DNA of 20,291 nt from Clostridiales bacterium UBA5888 (GCA_002431965.1 DJEW01000025.1:19868-40158); one strand, 5' to 3'. Positions 7,215 to 15,022 are shown, counted from the stretch's first letter. The notes: a model not told the origin generated them from the letters alone. Numbers and translations are program-made.

Positions 7215-7631
7215 ATGGTCATACAAAAGGCATCGGAAGATTATCTGGAAGCTATGCTGATGATGAAGGAGAAGCATGGCTATATCCGTTCTATCGACGT
7301 TGCCGCGCATCTCAATGTTACAAAGCCCAGCGTCAGCTATGCCACAAAGCGCCTCAGGGAGAGCGGGTACATCACCATGGACAAGGACGGTCTTATCACG
7401 CTCACTGATAAGGGCATGGCGGTTGCCGCCAGCATGCTTGACCGGCACAAGTCCCTCACAAAATTTCTTATGATGCTCGGCGTGGACAAGGAGACGGCGG
7501 AGACCGACGCCTGCAAGCTCGAGCACGACCTGAGCGAGGAGTCCTTTGAGGCAATATGCGACCATGTCCGGCAGGTCGTCGCCGAGCACGAGGCAAACGG
7601 TGACCCCGTAAATATGCCGGATATCAAGTAA
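7215..7631 (+). CDS. DtxR/MntR-family metal-dependent repressor, probably iron-responsive
   Basis: A 138-residue regulator with the N-terminal winged helix (HTH about residues 25-50, VAAHLNVTKPSVSYATKRL) and a metal-binding dimerisation domain. It lacks the C-terminal SH3 domain, so its size is MntR-like. Probable metal ligands are D9 and E12 (SEDYLEAM), H78 (DRHKSL) and the C100-x2-E103-H104 cluster (DACKLEHDL). The Cys at 100 corresponds to the Cys of iron-sensing DtxR, where Mn-sensing MntR has Glu, while D9 is MntR-like. Divergence from the feo operon and the repeated boxes between them argue for iron-dependent repression of feo. ATG 7215 is the only usable start after an in-frame stop at 7197; its ribosome site is weak. 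Confidence 0.88.
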   Translation: MVIQKASEDYLEAMLMMKEKHGYIRSIDVAAHLNVTKPSVSYATKRLRESGYITMDKDGLITLTDKGMAVAASMLDRHKSLTKFLMMLGVDKETAETDACKLEHDLSEESFEAICDHVRQVVAEHEANGDPVNMPDIK

Positions 7632-7659
7632 TAAGTAAATAGTGTTGTCAAGAAAGAAG

Positions 7660-7697
7660 AACAGCCGCTGTGGTGTATAGCTACAGCGGCTGTTTTC
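7660..7697. terminator. Bidirectional terminator
   Basis: The 12-base arms AACAGCCGCTGT (7660-7671) and ACAGCGGCTGTT (7683-7694) are followed by a TTTTC run on the plus strand, with T-rich TTCTTCTTTCTT beyond it on the minus strand. It serves the convergent DtxR-type and TetR genes. The TetR stop codon (7681-7683) lies at the loop edge of the stem. Confidence 0.8.
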
Positions 7698-8271
7698 TGT
7701 ATTCCGGCGCAACGTCGAGAAAGGTCTCTATCCCGCGGCGCACGGTGTCTTGCAGCGGGAACGCGCCGTTTGCGCACACCCATTCGAAAAGGTATGCCTT
7801 TGCAAGATTCAGCTGCATCGGCACGAGCGCTGCGGGATCGGTCCTGCTGCGGACAATGTCCTGCTTTTGACAGTTGGTGGTGAGCTGGATGAGCCAGTCG
7901 TTGAAATTCTCAAGCAGCCCGAACAGCCCCGCCTCGCCGCGAAGCTCAAGGATGAAATACTGCTTGCATATCTCCGGACCGAACATAACGGCGTTTTTGA
8001 GATATGCGTCCGTCAGAAACCATATGCGCTCAAAGTCATTCTCAGAGCGGATGAAGTCCTGCATATTCTCGGCAAAATTATCCTTCACGCTTTGCAGCTC
8101 GTATGCGAGAATATCCGCCTTATCCGCGAACGCGAGATAGAACGACGAGCGCGGAATGCCGACCGCTGCGCATATATCATTAACGGCGACATTGTCAAAG
8201 CCGCGCGCGGCAAAAAGCTTCATCGCGGTCTCGGCTATTTTTTCCTTGCTTTTTGTGTCGGCTCTCGGCAT
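7681..8271 (-). CDS. TetR/AcrR-family transcriptional regulator
   Basis: A 196-residue TetR-type repressor. The N-terminal HTH is clear: KIAETAMKLFAARGFDNVAV, then NDICAAVGIPRSSFYLAFAD with the usual SFY..F motif of the recognition helix. The C-terminal ligand-binding domain is diverged, as usual. The start at 8271 (MPRADTKS) is chosen over the ATG six codons upstream because GGAGG lies 7 bases before it. It ends in TAG within a terminator stem. It is divergent from the OYE/alcohol dehydrogenase operon, and a palindrome lies 20 bases upstream of its start. It probably represses itself and perhaps that operon, released by a substrate of those enzymes. Confidence 0.9.
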   Translation of the reverse strand: MPRADTKSKEKIAETAMKLFAARGFDNVAVNDICAAVGIPRSSFYLAFADKADILAYELQSVKDNFAENMQDFIRSENDFERIWFLTDAYLKNAVMFGPEICKQYFILELRGEAGLFGLLENFNDWLIQLTTNCQKQDIVRSRTDPAALVPMQLNLAKAYLFEWVCANGAFPLQDTVRRGIETFLDVAPEYRKQPL

Positions 8272-8290
8272 ATAAACGCCTCCAAACATG

Positions 8291-8309
8291 TGTCCAATAA
8301 CTATGGACA
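8291..8309. promoter_or_regulatory. Palindromic operator upstream of tetR
   Basis: TGTCCAATAACTATGGACA: perfect 6-base arms with a 7-base centre, placed immediately downstream of the candidate tetR -10. It is a typical size and place for an autoregulatory TetR site. Confidence 0.55.
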
Positions 8310-8337
8310 GTTTAACATTATATCGTCAAAAAATCAA
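8309..8337 (-). promoter_or_regulatory. Candidate promoter of tetR
   Basis: On the minus strand: TTGATT (8337-8332), 17-base spacer, TAAACT (8314-8309). The palindrome at 8291-8309 touches the -10 and covers the expected start. Confidence 0.45.
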
Positions 8338-8408
8338 CACATTTGTTTTCGCGTCATCAAAAGCGCGTACACGCATTTGTGCCGAATGGAGAACTTATCC
8401 GCACTGTA

Positions 8409-8437
8409 TTGACGCTGTTTTTTGCAAATATTATAGT
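8409..8437 (+). promoter_or_regulatory. Promoter of the OYE / alcohol dehydrogenase operon
   Basis: TTGACG (8409-8414), 17-base spacer, TATAGT (8432-8437). The leader to ATG 8472 is only about 28 bases. The TetR palindrome lies about 100 bases upstream, so direct repression of this promoter is less obvious than tetR autoregulation. Confidence 0.6.
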
Positions 8438-8471
8438 TATCCCACACTTATTCGTGAAAGGCGGAGGCACT

Positions 8472-10562
8472 ATGGCATACGAAAAGCTTTTGTCGCCGGT
8501 GGATATCGGCAGTCTTACCATCAAGAACCGCACAATGGTGACCGCGGCGGAGATGAACATGGGGCAGATAAACGGCTGCCCGACGGAGCGGCTGATGAGC
8601 TATTACGAGGAGCGCGCCAGGGGCGGCGTCGGGCTCATCATCCCCGGCATATGCCGCGTGAACGACGGCTACGCCACCTCCTCCTTCGGTCAGCTCGCAA
8701 TGAGCCATGATTATCACATCGAGCCGATGCGCGAGTTTGCCGAACGCATCCATAAGCACGGGGCAAAGCTCGGCATACAGCTCCACCATCCCGGTCGTCA
8801 GGGCTATTGCAGCGTCGTGAACACGCTGCCGATGCTGCTGCCGGTCGTGAAGAAGTTCCCCGGCGTGTTGAAGCCGATGTACAAATCCACGCCGAAGCTT
8901 CTGGCGCTCGAAGAGCGCGGCATATGTCAGCCCGTTGCCGCCCCGTCCGTCGTGGAGCGCAGCTACCATGTGCCAAGCCCCATGCGCGCCATGACGCGCC
9001 GCGAGGTCAAGGCGACGATTCAGGACTACATCAACGCTGCCGTCCGCTGCAAGAAGGCAGGCGTGGACATCGTGGAGCTGCATGCCGCGCACGGCTACCT
9101 CATCCAGCAGTTCCTCAGCCCGAACACCAACAAGCGCACGGACGAGTACGGCGGCAGCTTTGAAAACCGCCTGCGCTTTCTCGCGGAGATAGTAGAGGGC
9201 ATAAAGCGCGAGTGCGGAAGCGATTATCCGCTCATGGTGCGCCTGAGCGTGGACGAGATGTACGAGCGCATCGGCAAGCCCGGCAAGGGCTACGACCTTG
9301 AATGCGGCAAGCGCATCGCAAAGCGCCTCGAAGAACTTGGCGTGGACGCGATAAACGTCTCCTCTGCGTGCTACGATACATATAACTACTGGCTTGAGCC
9401 GACGTCCTTCGAGCCGGGCTGGCGCGCGTATCTCGCCAAGGAGATAAAGAGCGTGGTCAATATCCCGGTCGCGGCAGCAAACTTCATGCGCTCGCCCGAA
9501 CAGGCGGAGCGCCAGCTTGAGGAGGGGTATCAGGACATAATCGGCTCCGCCCGTTCGTTCATCTGCGACCCGGAGTGGGTCAAGAAGGTCGAGGAGGGAC
9601 GCACGGACGAGATACGCCGCTGCATCGGCTGTCTGCACTGCATAAAGTCCTTCACCGACAATGCGGGTATAAACATCGCCGCGGGGCTTCCCGGCGAATG
9701 CGCGCTCAACCCCGCCGTCGGCTTCGAGCGTGAAACGGCGGCGATGCCCAAAGACGGCGCGGGACGCGAGGTGATCGTTGTCGGTGCGGGTGCTGCGGGA
9801 CTCAAGACCGCAGAGCAGCTTGCGACGCGTGGCTTCAAGGTGATGGTGCTGGAGAAGAACAGCGTTCCCGGCGGTCAGGTCAACACGGCGGCAAGCTGCC
9901 TGCACAAGGATAAGCTGCACTGGTGCATTGACGACCTCATGGTTTCGGTCAAGAAGCTCGGCGTTGACGTAAAGTTCGATACTGCGGCAACGGTGGAGGA
10001 TATTCTCGCGCGCAAGCCCTATGCCGTCGTAATCGCAAGCGGCGGCGTGCCGGTCGTGCCGCGCTCCATCGCGGGCAGCGATCTGCCGAACGTATGCACC
10101 GCGCCTGATATCATCCTCAAGAAGAAAAAGCTCAAGGGCAAGGACGTTGTCGTCGCGGGCAGCGGCATGACCGGGCTTGAGACCGTCGAGGTGCTCAACG
10201 AGGGCGGCAACCGCGTCACGGTCATAGAGATGGCAAACGAGATCGCGCCGGGGACATGGTTCCAGCTCGTGGACGATGAGCTCAGCCGCATTGAGGGTCA
10301 CGGCACGAAGCTCTTCACCGGCAAGCGCCTGATGAAGATATTGCCCGACCGCGTCATCGTCGAGGACGTAAAGACCGCGGAGCTGACAGAGATCAAGGCG
10401 GACAACGTCGTCCTCTCCCTTGGTGTGCGTCCGGAGAATGCGCTCTATAATGAGCTTAAGGATCGTATGGTGAACGTCTATGCCGTCGGCGACGCCGCGC
10501 ACGGCGGAACGATAGCCAACGCCGTCCACAGTGCGTGGGACACCGCCAAGAACATACATTAA
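8472..10562 (+). CDS. FAD/FMN-dependent oxidoreductase, Old Yellow Enzyme family (2,4-dienoyl-CoA reductase / BaiCD / BaiH type)
   Basis: A 696-residue multidomain flavoenzyme. Residues 1-375 form an FMN-binding OYE barrel, with HHPGRQG (105-111), HAAHGYLIQQFLSPNTNKR (204-222) and DEYGGSFENRLRF (224-236). A 4Fe-4S Cys set follows: C384, C387, C390 and C410. Then come an FAD-binding Rossmann motif VGAGAAG (437-443) and a second dinucleotide motif AGSGMTGLETVEVL for NAD(P)H. Enzymes with this layout reduce activated C=C bonds of dienoyl-CoA, enoates, bile acid or steroid intermediates; the substrate here cannot be read. ATG 8472 is preferred over upstream ATGs because GGAGG lies just before it and OYE homology begins there. 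Cytoplasmic; first gene of an operon with an alcohol dehydrogenase 15 bases downstream. Confidence 0.92.
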   Translation: MAYEKLLSPVDIGSLTIKNRTMVTAAEMNMGQINGCPTERLMSYYEERARGGVGLIIPGICRVNDGYATSSFGQLAMSHDYHIEPMREFAERIHKHGAKLGIQLHHPGRQGYCSVVNTLPMLLPVVKKFPGVLKPMYKSTPKLLALEERGICQPVAAPSVVERSYHVPSPMRAMTRREVKATIQDYINAAVRCKKAGVDIVELHAAHGYLIQQFLSPNTNKRTDEYGGSFENRLRFLAEIVEGIKRECGSDYPLMVRLSVDEMYERIGKPGKGYDLECGKRIAKRLEELGVDAINVSSACYDTYNYWLEPTSFEPGWRAYLAKEIKSVVNIPVAAANFMRSPEQAERQLEEGYQDIIGSARSFICDPEWVKKVEEGRTDEIRRCIGCLHCIKSFTDNAGINIAAGLPGECALNPAVGFERETAAMPKDGAGREVIVVGAGAAGLKTAEQLATRGFKVMVLEKNSVPGGQVNTAASCLHKDKLHWCIDDLMVSVKKLGVDVKFDTAATVEDILARKPYAVVIASGGVPVVPRSIAGSDLPNVCTAPDIILKKKKLKGKDVVVAGSGMTGLETVEVLNEGGNRVTVIEMANEIAPGTWFQLVDDELSRIEGHGTKLFTGKRLMKILPDRVIVEDVKTAELTEIKADNVVLSLGVRPENALYNELKDRMVNVYAVGDAAHGGTIANAVHSAWDTAKNIH

Positions 10563-10577
10563 GGGAGGAGCGCAGAG

Positions 10578-11873
10578 ATGAAGAAGAAAAACATAGTCCT
10601 CGCCGTCGCCGCTGCGGCAGCCGGTGCATACGTGATATCCAAAAACGACGCGGCAAAGCTGAAGATAACAAATGCGCTGTACCGCGGGCACAGCATGATA
10701 ATGGACGTGGGCATAAAAGCCTTCCCCGGAATGTTCCCCACGCCGGAGACGAAGCTTGGCTGCGGCAGCAGGAAAGAGATACCGGGACTTCTGAAAAAGT
10801 ACGGGATAAACAAAGTCCTCATCGTTACAGGTCCGACTGTCGGCAGGACGATAGTCCCGCCGATAAAGGATGACATTGAGAAAAGCGGCATCCCCTGCGA
10901 GGTGTTCGACCGGACCGAGGCGAACCCCTCCGTAACGACGGTGCTCGCGATAAAGAAGCAGTATCTTGAGACCGGGTGCAGCGGCTTTCTCGCCATCGGC
11001 GGCGGCTCGCCGATGGACGCGGCGAAGATCGCGGCGGCAACGGTTGCAAGACCCAATATGCCGATAGTGAAGATGGCGGGCATGATGCGCATTCTCGCGC
11101 CCGTGCCGCCCGTGATATGCGTCCCGACGACTGCCGGAACCGGCAGCGAGGTGACGATAGGCGCGGTCATATCCGACCATGACGCGCACCACAAGTACGC
11201 CATTACCGACCCATGCATCACGCCGAAGGCCGCGGTCGTCGATGCGGAGCTGACGGTCGGCATGCCGCCGTTCATCACGGCGACCACGGGCGTTGATGCG
11301 CTTACCCACGCGGTGGAGTCCTACGTGACGTGCATGTACAATACCGACTTCACCAACCGCTGCTGCGAGGAGGCAGTTGCCGACATCTTCAAGTACCTCG
11401 ACCGCGCGTACAACGACCCGAACGACATGGAGGCGCGCGACGGGATGCTGACCGCGTCCTACAAGGCGGGGCTTGCGTTCACTAGAACCGGCGTCGGCTA
11501 CGTCCACGGTATCGCCCACGCGCTCGGCGGTCTGTACAACACGGCGCACGGGTTGGCAAACTCCGTAATCCTCCCGATAGTGCTGGAGGATTACGGCGAG
11601 TGCGTCTATCCCAAGCTCGCCCGCCTCGCGGAGACAGCGGGAATAAAGACGGACGGCAGCGAACCCGAGCGCGCAAGGGCGTTCATCGCCGCTATCCGAG
11701 CGATGAACAAGCACCTCGGTCTGCCCACCGGCTTTGACTTCATCAAGCCCGAGGATTATGAGACGATCGCCAAATGGGCGCTCGCGGAGACGAACGTAAA
11801 TTACCCCGTCCCTGTGCTCTACGACCGCACACGGCTTTGGCACGTGCTCAACCGCATTGTGCTTGAGGCATAA
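10578..11873 (+). CDS. Iron-containing alcohol dehydrogenase with hydrophobic N-terminal extension
   Basis: A 431-residue group III (iron-type) NAD(P)-dependent alcohol dehydrogenase. The cofactor motif GGGSPMDAAK (141-150), PTTAGTGSEVT (183-193) and metal ligands D240, H244, H310 and H324 (GVDALTH, YVHGIAHALGG, NTAHG) are all present. It would interconvert an alcohol and an aldehyde or ketone. Unusually, the protein starts with MKKKN and a hydrophobic stretch (about 6-20, rich in Ala and Val), then a linker of about 35 residues before the normal domain; this looks like a membrane anchor or uncleaved signal. GGGAGG lies about 9 bases before the ATG. It follows the OYE gene by 15 bases and probably acts in the same pathway, supplying or removing a reduced carbonyl. 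Confidence 0.92.
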   Translation: MKKKNIVLAVAAAAAGAYVISKNDAAKLKITNALYRGHSMIMDVGIKAFPGMFPTPETKLGCGSRKEIPGLLKKYGINKVLIVTGPTVGRTIVPPIKDDIEKSGIPCEVFDRTEANPSVTTVLAIKKQYLETGCSGFLAIGGGSPMDAAKIAAATVARPNMPIVKMAGMMRILAPVPPVICVPTTAGTGSEVTIGAVISDHDAHHKYAITDPCITPKAAVVDAELTVGMPPFITATTGVDALTHAVESYVTCMYNTDFTNRCCEEAVADIFKYLDRAYNDPNDMEARDGMLTASYKAGLAFTRTGVGYVHGIAHALGGLYNTAHGLANSVILPIVLEDYGECVYPKLARLAETAGIKTDGSEPERARAFIAAIRAMNKHLGLPTGFDFIKPEDYETIAKWALAETNVNYPVPVLYDRTRLWHVLNRIVLEA

Positions 11874-11893
11874 AAGCAGCTATATAGACCGCA

Positions 11894-11922
11894 TAATGGC
11901 GCGCCGCGGCGGCGCGCCATTA
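11894..11922. terminator. Convergent hairpin terminator
   Basis: A perfect 12-base stem, TAATGGCGCGCC with GGCGCGCCATTA, and a 5-base loop. It lies 21 bases after the alcohol dehydrogenase stop and 25 bases before the end of the MATE gene. No clear T tract. Confidence 0.65.
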
Positions 11923-11946
11923 CTATGTAAATAATACGTAATATGC

Positions 11947-13275
11947 TCATGCCGCGCGGGCGGCGGGGATCTTATTGAGAAACCGGCGGTAGAACGCCGC
12001 GCCCGTAAGACCGGTCAGCGTTTCCGTCACGGGGAAGGTCAGCCAGAACCAGTTCAACCCGAAGCGCGAGAAGACATAGCCAAGCGGAACGAACAGCACG
12101 ACCGTCCGTATCACGGTCAGCATCGAGCTTTTCAGACTTGCGCCGACCGCCTGAAAGAACACCGGGAAGGTCAGCGACGCGACCATCGGCAGAAAGCTGA
12201 TGCCGACAAAGATAAACCCGACTTTGCCGATCGCAACCACCTGCGCGTCGGATGTGAACACGCGCAGCATCTGCTCCGGTATGGAGACGAAGCACAGCGT
12301 CCCCAGCGCCATCAGCGCAAGCCCGAACAGCATCGCCGTCGACAGCTTTTTTCTGCAGCGGTCAATGTTCCCTGCGGCGTAGTTGTAGCTTATTATGGGA
12401 ACGATGCAGGTCTGCATAGCGCCGAGCGGGATGAAGAAGAACGTCTGCCACTTGTAATAAAGCCCAAGGGCGGTCACGGCCTGATCGCAGAAGCCCGCGA
12501 GTATCAGGTTGAGCCCCAGTATATAAAATGTGTATGCCGACTGCATCAGTATGTTCGGAATGCCGAGGCGGAATATCCTTGCGATATGACCGGGGTAGAC
12601 GTCACTCGGTGGGGACTTGTGCAGACCCTTTTTCATCACGACGAGCGCCGCCACGATCTGCCCCGCGACGGTCGCCGCAGCCGCCCCGGCAATGCCCATT
12701 TCCGGCAGCCCGAACAGCACGAATATCAATATCGGGTCTAAGATTATATTTGTCACCGCGCCGAGGATCTGCGCCTTCATCGGCGTTTTCATGTCGCCGT
12801 TCGCCTGCAAAATCTTCGTCTAGATGCTCTCTAAAAACAGCCCGAAGCTGAAAACGCACACTATCCTGCCGTATACGATTATGTCCCGGATAACGGCTTC
12901 GGAGTCCGTGGACATTCTCGCGTAGGCGGGCATGATGAAATAGCAGACCGCGGCGAACAAAAACCACAGCGCGCCCGCAAGCGGCGTGCCCACCCCGGCA
13001 TACTCGTCCGCCTCATCGCGGCTGCCCGTGCCGAGCTTTGCCGCCATGACCGTGTTTATACCGACGTCCGTTCTCACCGCAAAGGCGATCATCAGAAGCT
13101 GTATTGGATAAATGATGGACAGCGCCGTCAGCCCGGCGTCAGAATACCTGCCGACAAAGAGACTGTCAACGATGTTATAGAGCGCCTGTATAAGCTGTGC
13201 CAGCATGACCGGCGGCGCGAGGCGCAGTAGTATTTTGCTGATTTTTTCAGTTGCGAATATATCCGTCTGATCCAT
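11947..13275 (-). pseudogene. MATE-family efflux transporter interrupted by an in-frame TAG
   Basis: Together the two parts encode about 441 residues, a normal length for MATE (multidrug and toxin extrusion) transporters with 12 membrane spans. The N-terminal part (13275-12820) has the typical PPVMLAQLIQALYNIVDSLF and VGRYSDAGLTALSIIYP. The C-terminal part continues in exactly the same frame with TKILQANGDMKTPMKAQILG. A single TAG (12822-12820) stands between SI and TKILQ, where homologues usually have an aromatic or hydrophobic residue; TAC or TAT to TAG is the simplest change. No other damage is seen, and the promoter looks intact, so this is a recent nonsense mutation, a read-through case or a sequence error. 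Reinitiation at the ATG at 12810 would give a half transporter, unlikely to work. Confidence 0.8.
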
Positions 13276-13308
13276 TCGTATGCCCCCAAATCCTTAGTGG
13301 ACGACGGA

Positions 13309-13337
13309 ATTACAAGCGCACCTATGGTGTTTGTCAA
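13309..13337 (-). promoter_or_regulatory. Promoter of the MATE gene
   Basis: On the minus strand: TTGACA (13337-13332), 17-base spacer, TGTAAT (13314-13309). The start codon lies 34 bases beyond the -10. Confidence 0.6.
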
Positions 13338-13355
13338 CCGGCATTTGCCAACCGG
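13330..13355. repeat. Tandem 12-base direct repeat on the MATE promoter
   Basis: TTTGTCAACCGG (13330-13341) and TTTGCCAACCGG (13344-13355) differ at one base and are 14 bases apart in register. The first copy covers the -35 of the MATE promoter, so it may bind a regulator; chance or a small duplication is also possible. Confidence 0.45.
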
Positions 13356-13364
13356 GAAAAATTT

Positions 13365-13396
13365 ATCCCGGATATGCATTTCGGCATATCCGGGAT
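13365..13396 (-). terminator. Terminator of the zinc-ribbon gene
   Basis: A perfect 13-base stem, ATCCCGGATATGC with GCATATCCGGGAT, and a 6-base loop, followed on the minus strand by AAATTTTTCCC. It lies about 100 bases past the zinc-ribbon stop and upstream of the MATE promoter. Confidence 0.75.
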
Positions 13397-13495
13397 CGGT
13401 GTATGAAAAGGAAACGAGATGAAAGAATCCATCCAATGAACACATATTATATAATAGAAGGTAAGCCGCGCGGCGGAGCGCCGCGGGCAGCCACG

Positions 13496-13729
13496 TCAGC
13501 GATGGCTCGACGCGAGGGAGGATTTACCCAGACCCAGCCCTCTTGCAATAAACGCCATTGCATCGGTCATGCTGTAAGAACGCACAAACTTGTGGCGGTA
13601 CATCCGCTTGCCGAGGCGCTCTGAAGGAACCGAACGACCTTCAATATAACCGCAGTCATAGCACATAAACTTATCGATCTTGGTGTGGGCATCCATGACC
13701 ATTTCTTTACCGCAGCAAGGGCACTTCAT
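13496..13729 (-). CDS. Small zinc-ribbon protein of unknown function
   Basis: A 77-residue protein I do not recognise. It opens with MKCPCCGKEM (C3 and C6) and has a second CxxC at MCYDCGY (C23 and C26), so it probably binds one Zn ion as a zinc ribbon. The remaining 50 residues are basic in the middle (RLGKRMYRHKFVRSY) and end in a Gly- and Ser-rich tail. The start at 13729 is chosen over the ATG 11 codons upstream because AGGAGG lies 8 bases before it. It has its own near-consensus promoter and a strong terminator, so it is a single-gene unit. A nucleic-acid or ribosome-linked role is plausible but is inference only. Confidence 0.7.
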   Translation of the reverse strand: MKCPCCGKEMVMDAHTKIDKFMCYDCGYIEGRSVPSERLGKRMYRHKFVRSYSMTDAMAFIARGLGLGKSSLASSHR

Positions 13730-13816
13730 AACGATTTCCTCCTGATACCTGCCGGCACACAAAGCGCCGGTGATTGATTTGCGACTTTGTTTGTCTTTTG
13801 TTTAACTTACGTGCAC

Positions 13817-13845
13817 AGTATATATCCTTGCCTGTTATTTGTCAA
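13817..13845 (-). promoter_or_regulatory. Near-consensus promoter of the zinc-ribbon gene
   Basis: On the minus strand: TTGACA (13845-13840), 17-base spacer, TATACT (13822-13817). The leader of about 80 bases contains a small CCGGC/GCCGG hairpin just before the ribosome site. The strength suggests abundant expression. Confidence 0.75.
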
Positions 13846-13925
13846 GCAATAATTGAGAAAAAAATATCACATGCGCGAAGTTTATTTATTTCGCCGAAAG
13901 CGCGGCAAATAAGCCCCACTTATGC

Positions 13926-13954
13926 TGGACATTCATGCCCATGTGAGGTAAAAT
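13926..13954 (+). promoter_or_regulatory. Promoter of prmA
   Basis: TGGACA (13926-13931), 17-base spacer, TAAAAT (13949-13954). The leader to ATG 14039 is about 78 bases. Confidence 0.55.
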
Positions 13955-14038
13955 GTACAAAGATTTCAGAGGCGGCGCCGCATAATGCAGCTGATTTTGC
14001 CGCGCTGTGCGGTGCTGCTTAAGGATTTGGAGGAGCGT

Positions 14039-14956
14039 ATGCGCTATATTGAAGTCAGTATCAACACGCCGGAGCGGGAGCTTGATGCGCGCTGTGAACA
14101 GCTTGCCGAACTCGGCGTCGATGGCTTTGTAATAGAGAACGAGGCGGATTTTCAGAGCTTTCTTGAAAATAACCGCCAGTATTGGGACTATGTTGACGCG
14201 GAGCTGGAGCGGTCCTACAAGGGCGTGAGCCGCATAAAGTGTTACCTGACGGACGATGAGACCGGGGAGGCGGTGCTTGCGCGCATAAAGGCTGCGTTTC
14301 CGCAGACAGTCTCCGGCTATACCGCCGATGAGGACTGGGAAAACAGTTGGCGCGGCTGCTATGAGCCGATAGAGGTCGGCGAAAAACTTGTCGTTGTGCC
14401 GGAGTGGATGGACGCGCCGGACGATGGGCGCGTTCCTCTCCGCCTTGACCCCGGCATTGCCTTTGGTACTGGCAGCCACCCCACGACGAAGCTGTGCCTT
14501 GCCGCGCTTGAGCGCTATGCCGCGCCCGGTGTGCGCACGCTCGACCTCGGCTGCGGCAGCGGCATACTCGGCATCGGCGCGCTGCTGCTGGGGGCGGAAT
14601 CCAACACCGGATGCGACGTTGACCCCATGGCGCCTGAAGCCGCGATGGCGAACGCCGCGCTCAACGGCATAGGCGCGGACAGGATGCGCGTTTATACAGG
14701 GGATATTCTCAAGGACGCGGCTCTGCGCCGCGCGCTCGGCGGTGGGTATCAGCTCGTGCTGGCAAACATCGTCGCCGACGTAATAATCGCGCTTGCCGCC
14801 TATGCGCGCTCGTTCATGGCGGAGGGCGGCGTTTTCATCTGCTCCGGCATCATCGACGAGCGCGCCGGCGAGGTGCGCGCCGCGCTTGAGCGCAGCGGGC
14901 TTGAAATAATTGCCCATACCTCGCAGGAGGAGTGGCACTGCTATGTGTGCCGGTGA
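14039..14956 (+). CDS. prmA: Ribosomal protein L11 methyltransferase
   Basis: A 305-residue S-adenosylmethionine-dependent methyltransferase that modifies ribosomal protein L11 in the cytoplasm. The N-terminal substrate-binding domain (about 1-110, with ENSWRGCYEPIEVGEKLVVV) is followed by the family signature GIAFGTGSHPTT (139-150) and SAM motif LDLGCGSGILGIGA (168-181), then LANIVADVIIALA. The length and order match PrmA. ATG 14039 is chosen because GGAGG precedes it directly and the homology starts at MRYIEVSI; the ATG 18 codons upstream has no ribosome site. It is monocistronic here, unlike many Firmicutes where prmA follows dnaJ. Confidence 0.93.
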   Translation: MRYIEVSINTPERELDARCEQLAELGVDGFVIENEADFQSFLENNRQYWDYVDAELERSYKGVSRIKCYLTDDETGEAVLARIKAAFPQTVSGYTADEDWENSWRGCYEPIEVGEKLVVVPEWMDAPDDGRVPLRLDPGIAFGTGSHPTTKLCLAALERYAAPGVRTLDLGCGSGILGIGALLLGAESNTGCDVDPMAPEAAMANAALNGIGADRMRVYTGDILKDAALRRALGGGYQLVLANIVADVIIALAAYARSFMAEGGVFICSGIIDERAGEVRAALERSGLEIIAHTSQEEWHCYVCR

Positions 14957-14973
14957 AGCGGAATAATATGTAA

Positions 14974-15007
14974 GGGCGCGGCGGAAAGCGAATTTCCCGC
15001 CGCGCCC
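14974..15007. terminator. Convergent terminator hairpin
   Basis: An 11-base stem, GGGCGCGGCGG with CCGCCGCGCCC, around a 12-base loop, between the convergent ends of prmA and the DUF1015 gene. No T tract, but very GC-rich. Confidence 0.6.
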
Positions 15008-15022
15008 CTGCGTCCGCCGCGC

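Noticed and set aside
3697..7676. Shared 13-mer GCCGCTGTGGTGT in the hairpins at 3697 and 7664
   Set aside because: Only two copies with different flanks and different hairpin loops; not enough to call a dispersed repeat family.
8448..11843. Very long open frame (over 1100 codons) on the minus strand opposite the OYE and alcohol dehydrogenase genes
   Set aside because: It mirrors two clearly recognisable genes on the plus strand. Long antisense frames are expected where codon third positions are GC-rich, and its translation shows no family motif.
11947..13275. Genome-wide TAG recoding as an explanation for the MATE stop
   Set aside because: The nearby TetR gene ends with TAG at 7681-7683 at a sensible place, and no other gene in the window has internal TAG codons.
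13398..13495. Possible small gene or extra terminator before the zinc-ribbon stop
   Set aside because: A GC-rich imperfect stem near 13466-13486 is present, but no start with a ribosome site and coding pattern was found; the hairpin at 13365-13396 with its T run is the better terminator.
13886..14938. 350-codon minus-strand frame opposite prmA
   Set aside because: Shadow of PrmA, with low-complexity Arg/Ala/His content.
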